Below, piece after piece: positions 60,045 through 64,000 of a DNA stretch of 64,000 nucleotides. Position numbers and translations under genes: made by a program. The stretch comes from an uncultured Chloroflexota bacterium. GTDB taxonomy: Bacteria; Chloroflexota; Chloroflexia; Chloroflexales; Roseiflexaceae. Positions within the stretch are counted from its first letter, which is position 1. Each line of letters begins with the position of its first letter. A model generated the notes under the pieces. That model did no database searches. It saw only the letters and a list, made by a program, of their open reading frames with translations, and was not told where the DNA came from. The stretch lies in assembly GCA_937876225.1 (NCBI GenBank), contig CALFIC010000062.1, positions 1 through 64,000 on the forward strand, in the 5' to 3' direction.

Positions 60045-61766
60045 TTACTCCGTAATCATTTCGCCGATGCTCTTATTCTGGGGCACCATGGGGAAGACGT
60101 TGACTTCGCGCTCGACGCGGAAATCGATCAATACCGGACCATCGGTGGCATAGGCTTGTTGGACCGCAGCCTCAATTTGATCGCCAGACTCTACGGTTAT
60201 CCCCGTCCAGCCATAGGCTTCGGCCAATTTTTGGAAATTGGGGCTGGTCAATGGCGTGCCGCTATAGCGCTTACCTTCGAACAATTCTTGCCACTGGCGT
60301 ACCATTCCGAGGAAGCCATTGTTGATGATAGCAATCTTGATGTTCTTGATGTTTTCTTGCACAACCACAATCATTTCCTGATTGGTCATCTGGAACCCAC
60401 CGTCACCACAGACCACCCACACGGTATCTTCGGGGTGTGCTACGGCCACACCCAACGCTGCCGGCATGGCAAAGCCCATAGTGCCTGCACCACCGCTGGT
60501 GATGTGGGTGCGAGGGCGATACCAATCGAGCAACTGGGCGGCCCACATTTGATGCTGACCGACGTCGGTTACGACGCGGTAATTACCACGTTCGTTCATT
60601 TCTTTGGTGAGGACGGCATAGACATCGTGAGGCATCATCACCGAGGTATCGGGACGATTGAGGTATTGTTGCTTGTGTTGGTGTTTGGCTTGCAATTCGC
60701 GCACATAGACCAGCCAATCTGCTGCTGCGTGTTGGAATTCGGTGATATTGCGCTCTTCGGGTTCTTCTTCGAGTAACGACAGCAATACCAACTTGGCGTC
60801 GCCGACGATGGGGACATCGACTTCGATGTTTTTGCCGATTTCGGAAGGATCGATGTCGACGTGCACAATTGAGGCATTAGGCGCAAAGGTTGACGCCTTG
60901 CCAGTAACGCGGTCATCGAAACGACCACCGATATTGAGCAAGAAATCGCATTCTTGGATGGCACGGTTTGCATGCACCCAGCCGTGCATCCCGGGCATCC
61001 CCAATGACAAGGGATGATCTTGTGGGAAGGCGCCGAGGCCATGCAACGTGGTGATAACCGGGATTTGGTAGCGCTCGGCAAACGCCATGACTTCGTCACT
61101 GGCATTGGCCATCATCACGCCGTTACCAATCATCATGATGGGCTTTTTGCTCTTGAGCATCAAATCCAACGCAGCTTTTACTTGTTTTTTGCTGCCCTGA
61201 TAGGTGGGGCGATAGCCAGGCAGAAAGATTTTTTTGCTGTAATCAGGAACCATCGAAGCCTGCAAGGCATCTTTGGTGATGTCGACAAGCACGGGGCCTG
61301 GGCGGCCAGTGGTAGCAATAAAAATCGCCTCCTTGATAGCGTAGGCGATGTCGTCGACTCGTTTGATGAGATAGTTGTGTTTGGTGATTGGCATCGTAAT
61401 ACCAGTGATGTCGGTTTCTTGGAAGGCGTCTTTGCCCAACACCGCGCTACTCACCTGACCACAAATCGCAAGCATGGGCGTACTGTCCATCCAGGCATCG
61501 GCGATGGGGGTCACCAAATTCGTAGTGCCTGGGCCACTTGTGCCGATACAGACGCCAATACGACCGGTCGAGCGAGCAAAGCCTTCGGCAGCATGGCCGG
61601 CGCCTTGTTCGTGGCGGCACAAAATATGGCGTAACTCGCTACGGTATTCCCACATAGCATGGTAGAACGGCATGATAGCGCCGCCCGGTAAACCAAACAT
61701 CGTGTCGACACCATTTTGGATCAGTGCCTCACACAGAATCTGTGCGCCAGTGCGCTTGTCACTCAT
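60045..61766 (-). CDS. ilvB: Acetolactate synthase large (catalytic) subunit
   Basis: 573 residues, ThDP enzyme. Start ATG 61766 with GGAGG upstream. GAQILCEALIQNGVDTMFGLPGG, HEQGAGHAAEGFARSTGRIGV near 49-69 (catalytic Glu), DVDPSEIGKNIEV near 309 (FAD region), and WVVCGDGGFQMTNQEM near 440 closing in INNGFLGMVRQW near 472 (ThDP/metal motif GDG...NN) are present. First gene after the branched-chain leader, so it is the most directly attenuated. Confidence 0.97.
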   Translation of the reverse strand: MSDKRTGAQILCEALIQNGVDTMFGLPGGAIMPFYHAMWEYRSELRHILCRHEQGAGHAAEGFARSTGRIGVCIGTSGPGTTNLVTPIADAWMDSTPMLAICGQVSSAVLGKDAFQETDITGITMPITKHNYLIKRVDDIAYAIKEAIFIATTGRPGPVLVDITKDALQASMVPDYSKKIFLPGYRPTYQGSKKQVKAALDLMLKSKKPIMMIGNGVMMANASDEVMAFAERYQIPVITTLHGLGAFPQDHPLSLGMPGMHGWVHANRAIQECDFLLNIGGRFDDRVTGKASTFAPNASIVHVDIDPSEIGKNIEVDVPIVGDAKLVLLSLLEEEPEERNITEFQHAAADWLVYVRELQAKHQHKQQYLNRPDTSVMMPHDVYAVLTKEMNERGNYRVVTDVGQHQMWAAQLLDWYRPRTHITSGGAGTMGFAMPAALGVAVAHPEDTVWVVCGDGGFQMTNQEMIVVVQENIKNIKIAIINNGFLGMVRQWQELFEGKRYSGTPLTSPNFQKLAEAYGWTGITVESGDQIEAAVQQAYATDGPVLIDFRVEREVNVFPMVPQNKSIGEMITE

Positions 61767-61791
61767 ACGTCCTCCAATTAATTACATCAAC

Positions 61792-61822
61792 AAAAACCTC
61801 TCCCGTAGTACTACGGGAGAGG
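61792..61822 (-). terminator. Attenuator terminator of the ilv-leu operon
   Basis: Read on minus: CCTCTCCCGTAG, two-base inner turn, CTACGGGAGAGG, five T. Lies between the leader peptide and ilvB. CUAUAGGGAG right after the leader stop (61861-61852) can pair with CUCCCGUAG of its left arm with one bulged A, giving an antiterminator. Confidence 0.93.
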
Positions 61823-61863
61823 TGAACTGTACTTCACGTGCGGTTTGGCCGCTCCCTATAGTA

Positions 61864-61938
61864 TCATGTGCTCATAATCGTTAGTACGACTAGAGCGACA
61901 ATAATTACTACTAGGTTAAGCTGACGGCGTTGAAACAC
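61864..61938 (-). CDS. Branched-chain leader peptide (ilvL-like)
   Basis: 24 codons from GTG 61938 to TGA 61864, with GAGGA six bases upstream. It begins MFQRRQLN, then LVVIIVALVVL, then TIMST: five Val, three Ile and four Leu out of 24 (three of the Leu codons are CTA). This is the composition of attenuation leaders for ilv/leu operons. Starvation for a charged branched-chain tRNA should stall the ribosome and favour the antiterminator. Unlike the thr leader, it has a normal ribosome site. Confidence 0.9.
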   Translation of the reverse strand: MFQRRQLNLVVIIVALVVLTIMST

Positions 61939-61970
61939 AGTAAATCCTCGTTTGTTATGGACCTGAAGGG

Positions 61971-61999
61971 ATTATAGATGGTTTTATGAGGGTTGTCAA
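61971..61999 (-). promoter_or_regulatory. Promoter of the ilv-leu operon
   Basis: Minus strand TTGACA (61999-61994), 17-base spacer, TATAAT (61976-61971): a full consensus sigma70-type promoter, 33 bases before the leader GTG. Confidence 0.93.
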
Positions 62000-62038
62000 A
62001 TCAGCGCAAAGCGTTACCTCTGCGCTGATTAAGATGCA

Positions 62039-63904
62039 CTAGGGATTGAATGATGGGGAAATCCCAACCAAAAGCAAATCACTTCCATTTATCGACGTAA
62101 TGGTTATTTTTTTATAGTTGTCAGGAATATGGGCATCAGCAACACGATCCATAGGCGCTACCATAATCTGCGCATCAGGACGGGGTTGGACGTCACCAGA
62201 AATAGCTAAATAATCGAGCTTTTTGGTTAGAAAATCAATAACCGGCGTGCTTCCTCGTGAAAAATAATCAGTTTCGTAGACATCAATTTTGGTACCAGCC
62301 GGTAAATTCTGGGCATATTTGCCAAATTGCGACGCAATTTGCATCGACCCATCTCCTAAACCATCTTCGATGGTGACAAATTGCGTATAGTATAAATAAG
62401 GGCCATACACGACACTGTAACCGACGGCAAGTGTCAATACTCCTACCATCACCCACTTGGCAGCGGGAATACGCGGCACGATTAATTGATAAAGAGCTTG
62501 CGCACCGACGGCAATCGCGACGGCAATCGCACCCATCGCATTAATCATACGGTGACCCGCAGCAATTGGATACGACAACGATGCGGTCACACAGGCTAAC
62601 ACGACAATAACAAATAGAATCTGCAATTGTTGTGATCGCCACGAAACGAGGCAGGTGCACAATCCAACGACAAACAATACGGCAAATCCCAATGCCAAGA
62701 TTGGTGAATTAGAACGGTACCAACCATCTACCGGACCTGTGACAAATGCCAAAAATGATGTCTTGAAATAGGTGGTCAAAATCTGAGTAGGCGTCATTTT
62801 GAACTCAATCGATTGGCGTGATAGCACCGACGATCCATCGGGAGAATCTGGCAAAATCAGTGATGCGCGTTGCAACGGTGCACGGAAATTGTCGGGTTGT
62901 TTGTAATAATGCATCATCAACGGACTTGCGACGGCTAACGCGACACTGCCACACAATACCAACTGCGCAAGCGCATTCCGCCAAGCTTTGGGCGTATGAA
63001 TTAACCCTAATCCGTACCATATAATCAAGAGCACACCAAATCCGCGCGCACTCGCATACCCATATTGGGCAATCCCAGTCACAATACCGAGTAGGATACT
63101 TGTGCGACTCGTGACGACTTTTGCGCTACGAAGCATGATTCCCAATAACAAAACTGCATAAAAGCTATCATTGATAATTACGAGCCCAATGCGTGAAAAA
63201 TTTAATAGCAGACCACATGTCGCAATTACTAATCCCGTAATCAAAGTAAATGGTCGTGACAACAACGGGCGCGACGCCCAAATTGCGAGGGGGATCATTG
63301 CCGTACCAACCACTACGCTCGGAATACGCAAAGCAAATACGGTATGGCCAAATAAATACGCTGAAGTCCCCGCTATCAAAAATGACATTGACGGAACTTC
63401 GAGCCATCCTGAAATAAATGGATTGTTGAAAGTCCCGTCATAATAGGTCAATCCAAATATTGCTGACGATGCTTCATCACTCGACAATACCGGCGTTTCG
63501 GTAAATTGAAACCAGCGCAACAAGAAACCCAATAATGTCACAGCTCCAATGAGTAAGAGATATGTACGGTCAGTAGAAAAGAGTGTATTTGCATAATTTT
63601 TTATATCATCGAAAGAAACACTATACATCAACAAAATAATAATCGTCCCTATCCACCCAATGACCATCGCTGGCATCGCTACTGCAAGCCAGGTATTTGC
63701 GTTCATACTTATGGCAACCCCATAAGCAAATGTGGCGAGTACGGCGGGATAGATTACGCGGCGCTGTTGCGTAAAAAAGAAAATTACTATACTTGCAGCA
63801 AGGGCAAGAAGCGTAATATTTGTGCTATTTTCTACCGTCAGAAATAACATTTGTAAGGGAAAAATTAGCAAACTTACATAAACGAGGTTCTTTCTCGCAA
63901 ACAT
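62039..63904 (-). CDS. GT39-like membrane mannosyltransferase (PMT/ArnT family)
   Basis: 621 residues from ATG 63904 (GAGGAGGGG upstream); the frame continues to 63997 without a better start. Multi-pass membrane protein (about 12 helices). TPVLSSDEASSAIFGLTYYDG near 135-155 carries the Asp-Glu catalytic pair typical after the first helices of PMT/ArnT glycosyltransferases; the C-terminal 90 residues form a soluble domain (about 530-621). Transfers a sugar from a polyprenyl donor to protein or lipid. Convergence or link with ilv genes is absent; it is separated by the ilv leader region (61767-62038). Confidence 0.75.
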   Translation of the reverse strand: MFARKNLVYVSLLIFPLQMLFLTVENSTNITLLALAASIVIFFFTQQRRVIYPAVLATFAYGVAISMNANTWLAVAMPAMVIGWIGTIIILLMYSVSFDDIKNYANTLFSTDRTYLLLIGAVTLLGFLLRWFQFTETPVLSSDEASSAIFGLTYYDGTFNNPFISGWLEVPSMSFLIAGTSAYLFGHTVFALRIPSVVVGTAMIPLAIWASRPLLSRPFTLITGLVIATCGLLLNFSRIGLVIINDSFYAVLLLGIMLRSAKVVTSRTSILLGIVTGIAQYGYASARGFGVLLIIWYGLGLIHTPKAWRNALAQLVLCGSVALAVASPLMMHYYKQPDNFRAPLQRASLILPDSPDGSSVLSRQSIEFKMTPTQILTTYFKTSFLAFVTGPVDGWYRSNSPILALGFAVLFVVGLCTCLVSWRSQQLQILFVIVVLACVTASLSYPIAAGHRMINAMGAIAVAIAVGAQALYQLIVPRIPAAKWVMVGVLTLAVGYSVVYGPYLYYTQFVTIEDGLGDGSMQIASQFGKYAQNLPAGTKIDVYETDYFSRGSTPVIDFLTKKLDYLAISGDVQPRPDAQIMVAPMDRVADAHIPDNYKKITITSINGSDLLLVGISPSFNP

Positions 63905-64000
63905 ATACCCCTCCTCTGCTACAACACCGCAATAACCACAAAAACCTCCGAGTACTGATATATAATCTGTACCTGTAAGGTAGCGCCATACATTCACAAA

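Noticed and set aside
1..64000. tRNA, rRNA, CRISPR, insertion sequences or prophage
   Set aside because: No tRNA-like cloverleaf, rRNA segment, regular direct repeats, transposase or integrase sequence was recognised on reading the window.

Overview
The window looks like a chromosomal segment from a filamentous Chloroflexota bacterium (class Chloroflexia; Herpetosiphon- or Roseiflexus-like is my best guess). The basis is inference: moderate G+C, protein families typical of that group (CruF-type carotenoid protein, trimerisation-domain glycosidase, Nramp plus PRC/MgtE-N/CBS pair, large ilv-leu cluster), and strong sigma70-type promoters. I recognise no rRNA, tRNA, CRISPR array, insertion sequence or prophage. 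It reads as core and metabolic chromosome with many small divergent and convergent units.

Layout. 1-6.4 kb: end of a glycosidase-like gene, then a minus-strand threonine/lysine operon (thrC, lysC, GNAT, asd, HAD-like, CoA-binding) preceded by a transcription attenuator with a Thr-rich leader peptide. 6.4-13.6 kb: DinG-type helicase/exonuclease on plus; a heterodimeric ABC exporter and a papain-like peptidase on minus. 13.6-16.7 kb: cobalamin riboswitch and a BtuFCD-type uptake system. 16.8-20.1 kb: amidohydrolase, SdpI-like protein and acetamidase. 20.1-22.9 kb: a short leader with an acidic peptide, a terminator and a competing hairpin ahead of a PRC/MgtE-N/CBS gene and an Nramp-related transporter that looks Mg2+-selective. 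22.9-31.7 kb: ferredoxin, MFS, MmpS-like and PadR genes, then two tandem aminotransferases, MFS, DAHP synthase and kynureninase. 31.7-47.1 kb: miscellaneous genes (rRNA methyltransferase-like, AKR, MFS, TetR, HyuB, CruF, FAD oxidoreductase, DUF192, DUF255, GNATs, HAD). 47.1-62.0 kb: a very long minus-strand cluster ilvB-ilvN-ilvC-leuA-pheA-cimA-ilvE-leuC-(small membrane protein)-leuD-leuB-wecG-like-ABC permease-binding protein, preceded by a branched-chain leader peptide and attenuator. 62.0-64 kb: a membrane mannosyltransferase-like protein.

How genes work together. CimA, LeuCD and LeuB can make 2-oxobutyrate from pyruvate and acetyl-CoA; IlvBN, IlvC and IlvE then serve isoleucine and valine, and LeuA feeds leucine. 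IlvD, IlvA and homoserine dehydrogenase are not in the window. Both large amino-acid operons appear to be controlled by ribosome-mediated attenuation (leader peptide, terminator, alternative pairings). The B12 uptake operon uses a riboswitch.

Most interesting: the 20.1 kb leader. It combines a consensus promoter, an ATG placed at or next to the predicted transcription start, a 13-residue peptide beginning MDDD, and mutually exclusive terminator and antiterminator hairpins, directly upstream of a probable Mg2+ transport operon. I read it as a candidate Mg2+-sensing leader peptide. The Thr leader has the same promoter-to-ATG geometry, which suggests leaderless translation of short regulatory peptides.
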